Of a DNA stretch of 64,000 bases, positions 1 to 11,911 are shown in pieces. The translations under genes were made by a program, and so were the position numbers. Under the pieces are notes generated by a model that saw nothing but the letters and a program-made list of their open reading frames with translations, was not told the DNA's origin and ran no database searches. The stretch comes from Cepaea nemoralis. Lineage: Eukaryota > Mollusca > Gastropoda > Stylommatophora > Helicidae. Where the stretch lies: NCBI GenBank assembly GCA_014155875.1, contig JACEFZ010004110.1, positions 23,732 to 87,731 on the forward strand, in the 5' to 3' direction. The first letter of the stretch is position 1, and each line of letters opens with the position of its first letter.

Positions 1-262
1 TGTCTACATTTTTCACTGGACCTTCGGGTGTTTTTATTTTCTCTCTTTTTTCTAATTATTACCGAAAAATTGTGATAAGCAAAATAAAATATAAAACCCC
101 CATTCGTTTTGTTTTTCTTTCAACGCCGTCTTCTTTCAAAGCTCGATTGATTGCCAAGCGTAGTTATCTCTGAATAAATCTTTTGTTAATATATTTTGAA
201 ACTTTACGAATAAAGAAACAAAAGAGGTCCTTAAAAAGGTAACCCCAGGCAATGTAAACAGG
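1..262. other. AT-rich flanking DNA, no gene seen
   Basis: No open frame or repeat family was recognised here. The last 12 bases (251-262, AATGTAAACAGG) recur at 4117-4128 and form the left target-site duplication of the retrotransposon that follows. Confidence 0.7.
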
Positions 263-491
263 TTTCAAGATGGCGACGGACGGTCGTGTTCTTTTGTGTT
301 CGTTAACTTTTTCGCGTAGGGGATGGATTTATTCATCTCTTGCGTGTAATTGGTGTGCCAGGATGTAAAACCAGGAGTCTACTCAAGATCTGCGCGGGTG
401 CTACGGAGTTCGTGCATCGAGCGAAGCCATCCTTGAGTGAATTTTCAGCAGCGTGTGTGGTTTTCTCAGTCTATGTTTACGTTTTTTCAAC

Positions 492-3400
492 ATGGCGGAA
501 CAACGTGTGTTCTTCGTGCGGTCAGCAGTCAACATACCGAAGCGACGTGGTAGCCGCGCAGGGAGAAAGAAGCAAGGTAAGCGTGGTGGTTTGAGGCGTT
601 TTAGACTCAAGTGTCACCGTCTAGGACTCAGGAATATCCGTAATCTATATTGAAACTGTGCCAGTGTAAAACAACGGGGCTCTATTTTAGAAACCCTAGT
701 TTACAGGAACGACATTGTAGCACTCCAGGAGACGAGACTGGGCGATCAGCTACTCCGAATTGCCGGCTTCAAATGTTTCTATAACAGACGACATCTGGGA
801 ACGGCGATTCTCGTTCGCGACAGCATGGTGGCGTCAGAGCTAGACATGTCCAGTTGGGACAGTGACGATATACAAATACAGGCGTTGAGAGTTCATTCCA
901 GTATACCATTCGTGTTGGTTAATGTTTATGCCCGCAATGCGAGTGTGGACGCCCAGAAGTGGCAGTGCTTAAGTGGCATATTAGGCCACGAGAGAAATGT
1001 TATTTTCTGTGGTGACTTCAACGCTAAAGGCAGATCATTGGGAAACACTTCCTCCAATACACAAGGGGAGGAGCTCGAGACTGCACTGGAAACCATCGAC
1101 CTGGTGTGTATCAACAGTGGCTGTGTCACCAGGACAGCAAGCCGTCCGGGCGATGAGGACAGTGCTATTGATCTGGCGCTAGTTTCACCTTCACTCACTA
1201 CAGTGTGTAGATGGGATGTCCTAGGACACCATGGCAGCGACCACCACCCTTGCAGCATACTGGTGGAGAAAGGCAGAACCAGGCAGCACAAGCTAAAGGT
1301 AAAGACGTTCCAGTATGACAGTACAGGGCAAGATGTGGTGAGTAAAATAAGACGTGACAAGCGCAGAACGTTTCAGGGCAGGAAAAAAAAGCTGGGAGCA
1401 GCCACCGTGGTGGAGTTTCGAGGTGGAGAAGGCTTGGGTGGATAAGCGTAGTGCTGTAAGGAGATGGAAAAATGCCAAGAAGAACAGAGCTGGTCATCCT
1501 AGTCCCTGCTTGCACTTAGAAAAACAGATGCACACAAAAGTAAGCTACTTCAAAAAACTGGTTAAGGTTGTTAAAAGCGAAAAATGGGCAGAGGTGTGTC
1601 AAAGAGTAAGCACAGACAAGTCACTGAAATTGTTCTGGTGACTAAATAAAAGCATGAGTGGTGTAGTCAAGAATAAGAGCATTTCTGACTTCCAAGGTGC
1701 TGACCTCATCTGGCAGAGGACTGACGAGGACAAGGGCAAAGCTCTCTTTGAACGCTACCTTGAGCAGAGCAACCAGACAGACATGGGAGGCCGAAATCTG
1801 GCCAAGGAGGTCACCTCAGACAGATGCAAGGCCCAGAACACTTCGGATGAAGACACAGTGACAGTGAAAGAAATCAAGGCTGTGCTTCGACGATCAAAAA
1901 ACAGTGCTCCAGGTCCTGATGGCATAAGATACGACGACATAAATAGGTGTACCGACAATGAGCTAGAGAAACTAGCAGACATGTACATCAACAGTATAGG
2001 GAGTGCTAGCATCAAGGAGGAATGGTTACACAGCTATCTGATTCCCTTGCCGAAGCCTGACAAAGACCACAAAAAAATTCAGGGATATCGAATTATAACC
2101 ATGCAGAATACAATAGGCAAGCTGCTGGAGAAGGTAATTGCCAGGAAAATATCAAGCCAACTAGAGAGGCAAGGTGTTTTCCCACCCAACCTGGGCGGGT
2201 ACCGTCCAAAAAGGGAAACCTGGACCATTGCAGCAGTCTTTGCCCAGGATGTCTATGAAGGTTTCCACTCAGGCACTGAAACCGTTGCTGCAGCGATTGA
2301 TCTTGAGGACGCATACAACAGAGTACCACTGGATTTTTTAATGTTTCAGCTTCTCGAACTAAACGTAAGTTCATTCCTCCTTAGTTGGATCGCTGCAGCC
2401 CTCTTCCAACGGAAAGTAGTTTTTAGATGTGGCAGTTGGACTTCGGAACAAACAACAATATATCCTGGCCTACCACAGGGATCACCATTATCTCCGGTAC
2501 TGTTGAACGCCTACACAGTGAGAATCACCAGTGAGCAGATCACTGGACCTGGCAGGACATTGTTATATGCCGATGATGTTTTAGTGTATCGTCAGGGTAA
2601 GGATAGAGAGGAGGTTGCTGTGGAACTACAAACCGAACTCAATCGCATAAGTACTTGGTGTGATGAAGCTGGGGCAATGGTCAACCCAACAAAGGCAACA
2701 GTGACTTGGTTCTCGTTGAATAATCATATTGTCAACAATCCAACACCAACTGTAATGCTGTGTTCAGAGACGGTGGAAAGAACGCAGGCAATGAATTACC
2801 TGGGGATACAGTTTGATCGAAGCCTTGCTTATAATGTGCACATAGACCAGGTGATAACAAAGCCAAGCGGGGTTTGGCAGCGATGCGGGTGATGGCGGCA
2901 GGGCAGCAAACTGAGAGCAGCGCCATCTATGTCTTCTGTACGAGGGGCTGGTCATGTCTGTTTTGGAGTATGCAATGGCAATCCTGACTCTCAGTCATAA
3001 GCAGATAGAAAGGATGGAAAGGATACAGAATGAAGCTATGCGCATTATTCTTGGATGTACAAGAGATACAGCATGCAGGGCGATGCGCTACCTTCTTGAT
3101 TTTCCAACCATTGAAGAGAGAATACAAGGTTGCAGGGCACGCGCCTACCTCAGAATTAACGCAAACACACAACATCCACTGCATAGTGAAATTAGGAAGG
3201 TGAAGAGCAGCAGGTTATAAAGAGGACGGTCGTGGATGGGTCAAGCCGAGGACATTCTTCAACAGGTGTGTTCACTTGAGGACTTAGAACCTGGCGAGGA
3301 GTGGGTGCAAGTGCCAACAGACTTCTGCACATCCTTTTCAGTTTGCATCCAACTAGATAGAAAATGCAGACAAGAAAATCCGGCTGCTGTTGAGGCTGAA

Positions 3401-4084
3401 GTACAAGCGTTGATTTTCAAGAATTCGCTAGACGGTGACGCGGTCATCTACACAGAGGGGTGGTCTGACATGTGAGAAGCTCATGGGCCTTTACAGCTCG
3501 GGCCGGAGGGCAGAATTGTGAAGGAGGACTCTGGTGCTTTCACTGAAACCACAAGTAGCCTGACCATGGAAGTCATGGCAGTAAGTATAGCAATAACATG
3601 GCTCGAGACACAGACATTCACTAGGGCTTGTTTCCTTAGCGACTCAATGAACATGATCAAGAGGATAGAGGAGGGGTCGATCCGAAGAGAATGGTTGCTG
3701 CCTCTGGAGCGGTCTCGACTGGCAAAGATTAGTTTCATCTTCGTGCCAGGGCATGCGGGAGTACAAGGAAATGAGCGGGCTGACAAGCTCGCAGGTGAGG
3801 CTACTGTGGAGGGCGGACGCGCCATGGACCAGGCCGACATTCTGAATGCTATACGAGAAGTAAGACTTTTGCGAGAACCAAGTGATGACTGTGAATCTAC
3901 AACAATGGCCAGACTGCGAGAGCAGCAAATTAAAAGAGGGGTGGCCAAACAAGAACACTACGCAGGAAGCCAAAGAAGATTGATAAACCAACACAGAACT
4001 GGCGTCGTTAGCCGCTACACGTTGCGGGATTTGCTGAGGAGGGGATCCGAGCACTTATGGACTGAATGGTTCGATGTGCAATGA
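492..4084 (+). pseudogene. LINE-A polyprotein, broken
   Basis: The likely start is the Met at 492 (MAEQRVFF), followed by a basic segment (KRRGSRAGRKKQGKR). The endonuclease shows LQET near 725, GDFNAKG near 1012 and GSDHHP near 1237. The RT shows GLPQGSPLSPVL near 2470 and the catalytic YADD near 2568. The RNase H spans about 3430-3830. Damage includes an in-frame TGA at 651-653 (where LINE-B has Trp in YWNC), a frameshift at an A8 run (1383-1390), TGA at 1639-1641, a frameshift near 2880, TAA at 3218-3220 (AAA in the 19.6-kb copy), and a rearranged stretch near 3458-3475. There the first RNase H aspartate (TDGS in copy 2) has become EG. Seen as frames; domain names are from family knowledge. 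Confidence 0.85.
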
Positions 4085-4099
4085 GGATGATCTGTCGAC

Positions 4100-4116
4100 T
4101 AACTAACTAACTAACT
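4100..4116 (+). repeat. (CTAA)n 3' tail of LINE-A
   Basis: About four CTAA units directly precede the right target-site duplication. The same junction, GTCGACTAACTAACTAAC, ends the copy at 20.65 kb. Its reverse complement starts the copy at 25.42 kb, so this tail is a family trait. Confidence 0.85.
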
Positions 4117-4128
4117 AATGTAAACAGG

Positions 4129-4800
4129 GATTCTTACTGCTCTTACCACGCTACCCACATTTATCCGGCTTAATGACGCCATCTTGAAGTTATATCGTAT
4201 TCGTCGTCAAGCACTGATGTTATTTTCGGAAAGTTCAAGGTCATCGGTTGCGCAGGTTTACTGCGCGCCTGTAAGACCTATATACAAAATATACCCCTAC
4301 CGTGTTTCTACCGTTTACATATTGTCAACGTCTCACGTACACAGGTATTCTTAAATCCTTCACATGCACTCAAGAAAACATCAGTCGTACACGTGGTGTC
4401 GCTATTTATTCAGGAGAACCTGATTATCGTCACAACGCGCACACAAGGCAGTTAAATCATTAATACATAGTGCTTGCTAACAAACAATAGTAGCAATAGT
4501 AGCACTCGGGTAATCACACACACAGCACTGCATTCAGATAATCGCTATCTTTAGGATGACGTCATCAATATGGGGCAAGATGGTTGCTTATTCTTTCCGC
4601 TTGTTAGGCGCAATGTTTAGTTTCATTGTGTTTCTTGTGATCCGCTAGTTGTTGTCGCTAGTTCTGTCGCGGAGTGCTGTATCAGAGCTCAGATCAAAAG
4701 GTAATGTTGCCTGGTAAGCATAACTGAGAGATTCCCAGCTAGTTATCGCGAGCTACAGTTCTCAAGTCAAGCATTCCCATGGTAACAATCCCATATCGTT
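4129..4800. other. Unassigned sequence
   Basis: No recognisable gene, repeat family or RNA was seen. Frames are short and the sequence is moderately AT-rich. Confidence 0.6.
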
Positions 4801-6260
4801 TTCAGTGATCAGTCAAGTAGTTAAAACTACAACACATTCACGACGAGTTGCTAGACTGCCCCACGAGCTTCCTGGGTCTCCTCAATTACGTTTTGAACAA
4901 TTATGTATCAATATTTGGTCACAACAATGCCACATCTGTGAGAAGTTTCCCCTTAAATCACTATCAGAAGCGGGACGCAGAGGTGTTTCCAAGGCACCAG
5001 GGCCGGGTTATATACTGGCCAAGACCTATTGACGCGTCCTCGTCGAGCGTCCTGGGCAACAGGTCACTTCGGGGTCCTGGCTAAAGTCAGTAGGATCGCC
5101 GATTCCTCCGAAGTCGGAGAGTGTCTGCCTGTACGGCGAGGAACCACCAGTCTGCACACCAATAAGCCAGACATGGGACAACGGATACTCACGCAAACCT
5201 CGGGTCCTGTATGACATCACACTGATGTTGGACAACAGGATGCCTTCATCCGACATACAGGACTTCGCGTTGGAGCTCAAGCCAACAAACACAAGCAAGC
5301 AAGCAAGCAACTATCAGAAGCTCTCAAGCCGTCGCTAGGCGCATACCCACAACAGTGCCTCCCCCGAGACTCCCTAATCCAGACCCTGACGAGAGTAGTT
5401 ACTCGAACTATCCTGGCACACGGATCTCGGCTCCAGAATCTTGAGGCAGCGTACATGTGGATTTACCACCCTTAAGACACTCTACCCCAGAAAGTAGCTT
5501 GATATATGGGAACTTGAGTGGCACTGTACCGGCCAATGAAAACGCATACTCCTTGAACTTCTTCAGGCTCTGGACAAAAGTGGTGATGAACGATTTGTCT
5601 GTGATGAACAGCTACGCCCAGGGCAACAATCAATTCTAGGTTACTCAACTCTAGAAGATAAAGATTCTATGCTGTTTTCTTTGACGGTCAGAAAGTGTTT
5701 GGGCTGGACGATGATAACTTTCGTGCCTTTGTCAAATACGAGGATCTGGCAATGATTATGCTTTACGATACAGTCGACCCCCAAACTGACGCACCCAAAG
5801 CCAATATCAAAAAGGCGGCAAGGCATCAAGACAGCGATCAATTTGTGGCAGTGGACTGCCAGTGATATTCCGATCTATGTAAGTGCCTGGTTTTAATACA
5901 AATCCCGCCAATGTTCAGAATCCACTCTTTTGGGAAAGTCCTGAGCACCATCCGAGAGACGAGCATGTTCGATGACAAGTCCTTGATACAACATCTGGAC
6001 ATTCTGAATGAAACTCTGGTTACAACTTCCAAGCGAACCTCCAATGCACCCAAGCTGCCATTTACAGAATCTATATGCACTGTGGCTAGAATATGTGGCT
6101 TTAAAAAAAAACACAAGGCTAATTCATAAATCCCACCTCATCTATTGACATACGGCAGAAGTCATGTGGATTAGCTGATTGTCAGTGTGTATTTTGGTCA
6201 CATGTCGTACTGCAGAGCTCAACGTATATAGTTAAGTGTACTGACTATCAGATACTGTTG
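4801..6260 (+). other. Unassigned region with several short plus-strand frames, possibly a decayed coding sequence
   Basis: Short frames follow one another on the plus strand (about 4848-5084, 5457-5639 and 5911-6129), with stops between. Conceptual segments such as YDITLMLDNRMPSSDIQDFA (near 5210) look protein-like. I recognise no family, splice structure or domain. It could be a pseudogene, an old transposon or chance. No function is proposed. Confidence 0.25.
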
Positions 6261-6369
6261 CTGTCACTGCTTCCTTTGGTGACGAGAGTTAGGTTTCCAT
6301 GGTGTGGTGACTTTCACTATGTACTTACAATTTGATAGATGTTTTATTACATTGGTTTTGTTTCCTGTA

Positions 6370-9300
6370 TACATGTATATACTGTGAATGAGGCGCTGGA
6401 ATCTCTTGCCCCCGGGTAGATTGGGCCCGTTAGCTAATAAAGCGGCCAATCTAGGAGATGGAAAACTCCGATTATAAACCCCTAAGTTTAAGGTGGACCG
6501 ACGTGCCGAGGACTGAATGGCCACGGGTGAGTTGGTCGTGAACGTGGAACGTCTGGTATGCGGGCAGGGCGGCGCCAGGCGTATGGACTCCTGAGGGATA
6601 TCCCCTGCCCCTTCCCTAGTAAGCAGGCAATGCTAGGGTGACCGTTTATTTCCTGCAATATCCAAACTTTGCCCATGGATTTATTTAAACACAGGAATCG
6701 TCGCCGGAGCTACGGAGCACGTGCTCTGCGCTTGACACATCACTCAGAGGCTAGCGAAGAGAGAGTGAGGAGGAGAAGACGAGGAAATGGTGTGAGAAGA
6801 CGGCATAGAAATAGGAGGGCAGGCGCCAGGAGAACAAGACGAATAGTGGAGAGACTAGGTTTCAACCATGTAATAGTGGGGTACTGGAACTGTCGTAGTG
6901 CCAGGCAGAGAGGTCCTGTATTGGAGAGGCTAATATATGATTTTGATGTCCTCATGCTCCAGGAGTTAAATACAGATAAATACTATTGCCCTGGGTACGT
7001 CAGTTATATAAACCCCACTGGGCAGAAGTGACATGGGCAAGGTCTGCTGGTGAAGAAAGGAGTAAAGCATGTGGCACTTGACTTGAGCCAGTGGAATCAC
7101 AGTGCAAGAGAGGTCCAGGGTATACAAATGGAGATTGGTGGCTTAAGTTGGAACATCATAAATGTATATGCCACAGTGGACTGTTTTGTCAGAAAGGAAC
7201 AATGGGACTGGCTTAAGGAATTAGAGGACTTACCAGGTGATAGGCTACTCATGTGTGGAGACTTCAATGCGAGAAACAGAGATTGGGACAGTAGTGGAGA
7301 AAATCGACAAGGAATTGCACTTGCGGATGCCATGGTGGACTCCGATGTGGTCTGCATAAATGATGGTAGGCCGACTAGAATGGCAATGAAGCCTGGTGAT
7401 GCAGATACTGCTATTGATTTGGCACTTGTCTCCCAGTCATCAGTCCTTGATGTAAAGTTGACTGTTTTGAATGACCATGGGAGTGATCACATGCCATACT
7501 CAGTCCTGATCTCTAAAGCCAGGAAAGTTAAGGCTGGGAGAGTGCGCAAGACCTTGCGGTATGAGCGGAGCGACAGCCGTCTTGGACGCCTCAGACATGG
7601 GGCATGCAACAGGACTGTTAAAACTCCTTTTTTGCAGCCCCCATGGTGGACCCCAGAAGTAGACAATGCGTGGAAAGCAAATAGATCTGCAGTGAAGCAG
7701 CTAAGGAAATTGCGACAGACACCCCTAAGCTCACTAGAGGAAGTGGACATAGCGGAAAATGACAAGAAAGACAAGGTGGAGGCTTTCAAGCGATGTGCTG
7801 CAGAGGCCAAGAAAGTAAAATGGGAATGTTTTATGAAGGAGATTGGAGGTGATAAAACACTGCATAAATTCTGGAAACTGTACAGACAAATGCAATGAAA
7901 AGATCGGCCTATGACAGTGAGAACAATTTATAAAGAGGATGGGATACGCGTGACAACAGACAAGGAGAAAGGGGAGGCGTTTCTCCAGAGGTTTTTAGAG
8001 CAGACCAATCATAGTGATGCGGATACCAGGGATGCACTTAGAGTGGAATTATCTGGCACAATAGAGAATATGCCTTACGAAGACATCATACTGATTGAAG
8101 ATGTTAAACATATTTTGCAAAAGGCAAAAGACACGGCACCAGGGCCTTATGGTGTCAGGTATGGCCACATGAAGGCTTTGAGCGATTTAGACCTGAAGGA
8201 GATGGCCGGCTGCTTTAATCAGAGCATTAGGACAGAGTCAGTACCGCAAGATTGGCTGCATAGCTATCTCATCCCTCTTCCAAAACCATACAAGGATCAT
8301 TCAAATCTTGGTGGCTTTAGGATCATCACCCTTCAAAATACATTTGGGAAGGTTTTAGAGAAGATAGTCGCTGCTAAGCTGCAGGATATTTTGGAAAGGG
8401 GGAAGCTTCTTCCAAGAGGCCTGGGGAGCTACAGGCCAGGAAAAAATACCTGGTCAAATGCAGCCACCTTTGCCTTTGACGTTTATGAGGGGTTCCAGAG
8501 TAGACAGGAAACGATGGCCGCAGCGCTTGATCTCGAAGATGCGTACAATAGAGTTCGCTATGATATTTTGATGACCGCACTGATGGAGAAGGGGGTCAAT
8601 CCCTGGTTGGTGAACTGGATAGCAGCCGGCCTGCATTCTGGTCAGGTTGCTCTCCGTCTGGGCGCATGGACCTCAGAGCCACATATTTTAACCCCGGGAC
8701 TGCCACTGAGATCTGCAATATCACCGGTGCTCTTTAATGTGTATACGAGCAAGATTGCATACCTAGAAGCACCAGGGGTTGGAAGAATACTAACATTTGC
8801 AGATGATATTCTTGCATATAGGCCGGGGAGAAATAGGGATCAAACAGCCCAGGAGCTACAGGTGACAGTAGACAAAGTGATTGACTGGTGCACAGAAATG
8901 AGTCCTGTCATCCACCCGGAAAAGACGGCTGTTTTGTGGTGCTCTCTGGACAACAGGATTGTAAGAGCTGATGTCCCAAGCCTCGCGATAGATGGTAGAA
9001 ATGTCAGTAGAGAGAACAAACTGAAGTATCTGGGGATCACATTTGACAGGAGCCTATACTTCAAGGACCATCTGGAGACGGTCGTGACAAGAACTCATAA
9101 GGGACTCAATGCACTTAAAACTATGGCAGCAATGGACATAGAGCAGAGAATGCTTTTCACACTATACCAGCACTTGATCCTCTCAATAATTGATTATGGA
9201 TTAGGTCTGTTCACTATCTCAGAGAGTCAACTGGTGAAGTTAGAGCGCATACAGAACGAAGCTATACGGGTCATTCTGGGATGCACTAGAGACACCCCAG

Positions 9301-9526
9301 TAGTGTGTATGCGTTACATCCTTGGTCTGCCGACTGTTGCTGGTAGGCTCAAGGTGATGCAGGCGAAGGCATACCTCAGAGTAGCTGCAGACACAGACCG
9401 CCCACTGCATGAGGCGCTGGACGCAGTTAAGGGTCAGCGACTGATAAGAGGGAAATCATGGATGGCTCAGGCGGAGGATACGATTAGGCAGGTGTGCCCC
9501 TTGGAGAACATTAGGCGTGGCGAAGA

Positions 9527-9527
<1 letters not shown>
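6370..9527 (+). mobile_element. LINE-B copy 1: non-LTR retrotransposon truncated at its 3' end
   Basis: A GC-richer leader (about 6390-6660) precedes a long frame with endonuclease and RT. The element is clearly related to LINE-A (shared RT phrases such as WLHSYLIPLPKP and DLEDAYNRV) but is a distinct family. The RNase H expected after residues near 9520 is absent: the frame runs straight into a (TCTG)n microsatellite at 9528. The left border is approximate because no target duplication can be paired. A divergent copy at 47331-48800 keeps the RNase H. Another fragment at 24499-25231 keeps the family tail, (TGAT)n as read on the plus strand. Confidence 0.8.
6669..9527 (+). pseudogene. LINE-B polyprotein: Arg-rich N-terminus, APE endonuclease, RT
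   Basis: Three consecutive frames (from 6669, 7050 and 7911) share one phase. They are separated only by TGA codons at 7029-7031 and 7896-7898, so this is one reading frame with two nonsense changes and no frameshift. The N-terminus is strongly basic (ERVRRRRRGNGVRRRHRNRR). The endonuclease shows LMLQELN, CGDFNAR and GSDHMP. The RT has FADD near 8800, but its usual GLPQGS motif reads GLPLRS, which is a second reason to think this copy is dead. After the RT thumb the frame enters the TCTG repeat and reads [10 protein letters not shown]. Confidence 0.82.

Positions 9528-9557
<30 letters not shown>
9528..9557. repeat. (TCTG)n microsatellite
   Basis: About seven tandem tetranucleotides lie exactly where the LINE-B coding region stops. 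The motif is the same as in the Helitron-like 3' ends elsewhere in the window, but no Helitron terminus is visible here. Confidence 0.85.
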
Positions 9558-9821
9558 AACCTACGGCGGTACCAAATGCTGACATACAATAGTCGTCATG
9601 TACTCTTGACGACAGAACTCACCTGTGGGCTGCCGCTGCTGGCTGTCGTTAATGTCCTCTCTCATCGCTCATCGGACTTTTCATCGTTTAATTGATACTT
9701 ATACACACACGTCCACAAATGGTTCTGATGTTTGTGAAAACACACTTGAAGTATAAATACGGGGCGTGTAGTTGATACTGTCCCAGTGATGTAACATAGA
9801 AGTAAATATATCCCTAACATG
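9558..9821. other. Unassigned sequence
   Basis: Short stretch between two simple repeats. No feature recognised. Confidence 0.5.
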
Positions 9822-10283
9822 TCTCTCTCTCTTCCCTGACTCTCTCTCTCTCCCTCTCTCTCCCCCTCTCTCTCCCCCTATCTCCCTCCCTCCCCCTCTC
9901 TCTCTCCCTCTCTCTCTCCCTCTCTCTTCTCCTCTCTCTCCCTCCCCCACCCTGTCTCTCTCTCCCTATCTCCCTCCCTCCCCTCTCTCTCTCCCCCTTC
10001 TCTCTTCTCCTCTCTCTCCCTCCCTCTCCCTCCCTCACTCTCTCTCCCTATCTCTCTCCCTCTCTCTCCCTCCCCTCTCTCTCCCTCTCTCTCCCTCCCT
10101 TCTCTCTCCCTCCCTTTCTCTCTCTACCTCCCTCCCTCTCTCTCTCTCTCCCTCCCTCCCTCTTCCTCCCTCTCCCTCACTCTCTCTCTATCCCTCTCTC
10201 TCTCCCTCTCTCTCTCCCTCCCTCCCTCTCCCTCCCTCTCTCTCCCGCTCCCCCTCTCTTTCTCCCCCTCTCTCTCTCCCTCT

Positions 10284-10332
<49 letters not shown>
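9822..10332. repeat. Polypyrimidine tract, (CTCTCT/CCCTCC)n
   Basis: About 510 bases of almost pure C and T on the plus strand, ending in a clean (CT)n run from about 10289. The minus-strand frames over it (Glu/Arg/Gly-rich) are by-products of the simple sequence. Confidence 0.95.
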
Positions 10333-10333
<1 letters not shown>

Positions 10334-11465
10334 ACCTGTACGACTTCTGTAACTTGTATGACTGGTCGCTAAGCTGGATGGCTTGTCGCTAAGTTGCCTC
10401 TTTCCAGAATAAGGAGTTGTTTCTGCCCAATTTGACAACTCTGGTCGCGAACTTTTCTCGTGCTAACGCGAGTTTTTGTCACTAGACCTCACTGGCTTAT
10501 CCGACTGACTGGCTTTCTGGGCATTTCACGTATTTCTGTCTCGCTACAGTCTGTTGTCATTTGAACTATTGTGTAACTATCTTTAACTGGCTAGGTCTCG
10601 TCTTTCAATCATAGTCTGGATACCTGACAACAAGCAACAGTATTAAGAGTCAATACCACCAACAAACAAATTGCAGTAAAATTGTCAGACTTTCAACGTA
10701 GACACACTGATATAAACAGCTGTGAGAAATCGCGTCAAAGTTTGTGCTGAAACAATTCTAGAGGAATTCTGACAGCTTCCAAGTCAAAGTTTCAGCTGAG
10801 AGAATTAAACAGTGCACAATACGAGTAGCTACGTTATGCTAAAGTGTCAACTGTGGACAATTGTAAGAGGGCACAGACAGATCACATCAGAAATTTAGGT
10901 CAGGGAATTTTACAGAGGACATTGTGCGTCATGCTAGAATTTCAGCTGACACAGGTTGACACTGAATCATGTTGGCGTCCTATGCAAGATGTGAATTGCG
11001 ACAATTCGGAATGGACCACCGGGAACAAATAATGCAGTGTTCAGCTTTCTGAAGAAAGATGATCAAAAACAAAAACAACAAAACTAATGTAGACTTTGTC
11101 GTCGTGAATTGTCACTATAATGTTCGTCAGCATCCTCACTATCAATATTTTAACGGGATATTTTTCTTATCCTCGTCTTATTTGATTAATATGTGGTTGA
11201 ATATTTATCAAATCTGATACATTTATCAGATGTTACTGGACTATCATTAAGCCTTGTTCAGATATTGCGGTATATACAATGCGGTCAATATACGATATTG
11301 ACAACAGTGCACAATCATAATTAAAACCAAACAAACAAAAACAGTGATAACAATGACAAGTGTCACACATTGTGACAATGAACACTGTCCCTATATTTTT
11401 AATATGTAATGAAATGTGATGGCACAAGTGGGACAGAAATAAAAAGCAGAAAGCAGATTAGTTTT
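10333..11465. other. Unassigned AT-rich sequence
   Basis: No gene or repeat family recognised. A 62-codon frame near 10844-11032 has no features that support coding. Confidence 0.55.
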
Positions 11466-11911
11466 AAAAGTGGTATGCAGGTCAGTATAATACTGCAGTG
11501 ACCGCCAGAATGCATCAGTAAAAGTGGTATGCAGGCTGCAGTGACCGTCAGAATGCATCAGTAAAAGTGGTATGCAGGTCAGTATAATACTGCAGTGACC
11601 GTCAGAATGCATCAGTAAAAGTGGTATGCAGGTCAGTATAATACTGCAGTGACCGTCAGAATGCATCAGTAAAAGTGGTATGCAGGTCAGTATAATACTG
11701 CAGTGACCGTCAGAATGCATCAGTAAAAGTGGTATGCAGGTCAGTATAATACTGCAGTGACCGTCAGAATGCATCAGATTAAAGTGGTATGCAGGTCAGT
11801 ATAATACTGCAGTGACCGTCAGAATGCATCAGTAAAAGTGGTATGCAGGTCAGTATAATACTGCAGTGACCGTCAGAATGCATCAGTAAAAGTGGTATGC
11901 AGGTCAGTATA
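11466..11911. repeat. 54-bp minisatellite, left arm
   Basis: About eight units containing GTGGTATGCAGGTCAGTATA and CTGCAGTGACCGTCAGAATG. The array continues on the far side of the Penelope-like insertion (13667-14748). The usual period is 54 bp, a multiple of three, so minus-strand frames stay open through it without implying a protein. Confidence 0.95.

Larger units (their letters stand above)
263..4116 (+). mobile_element. LINE-A copy 1: complete, inactivated non-LTR retrotransposon (APE-RT-RNase H)
   Basis: The element is bounded by an exact 12-bp target-site duplication, AATGTAAACAGG at 251-262 and 4117-4128. It ends in a (CTAA)n tail, as expected for target-primed reverse transcription. 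In order it carries a 5' leader (263-491), a short Arg/Lys-rich N-terminal segment, an APE-type endonuclease, a reverse transcriptase and an RNase H. RNase H plus a short-repeat tail points to the I group; a single-ORF Ingi-like relative is the best guess, and the clade was not tested. There is no room for a separate ORF1. Two other copies of the family lie at 19584-20667 and 25424-26558. Confidence 0.88.

Noticed and set aside
651..7898. Alternative genetic code or selenocysteine reading of TGA in LINE-A and LINE-B
   Set aside because: Only a handful of sites, alongside frameshifts and TAA stops; ordinary decay is sufficient, and no SECIS-like structure was noticed.
9699..10038. Glu/Arg/Gly-rich minus-strand frames
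   Set aside because: Polypyrimidine tract; simple-sequence artefact.
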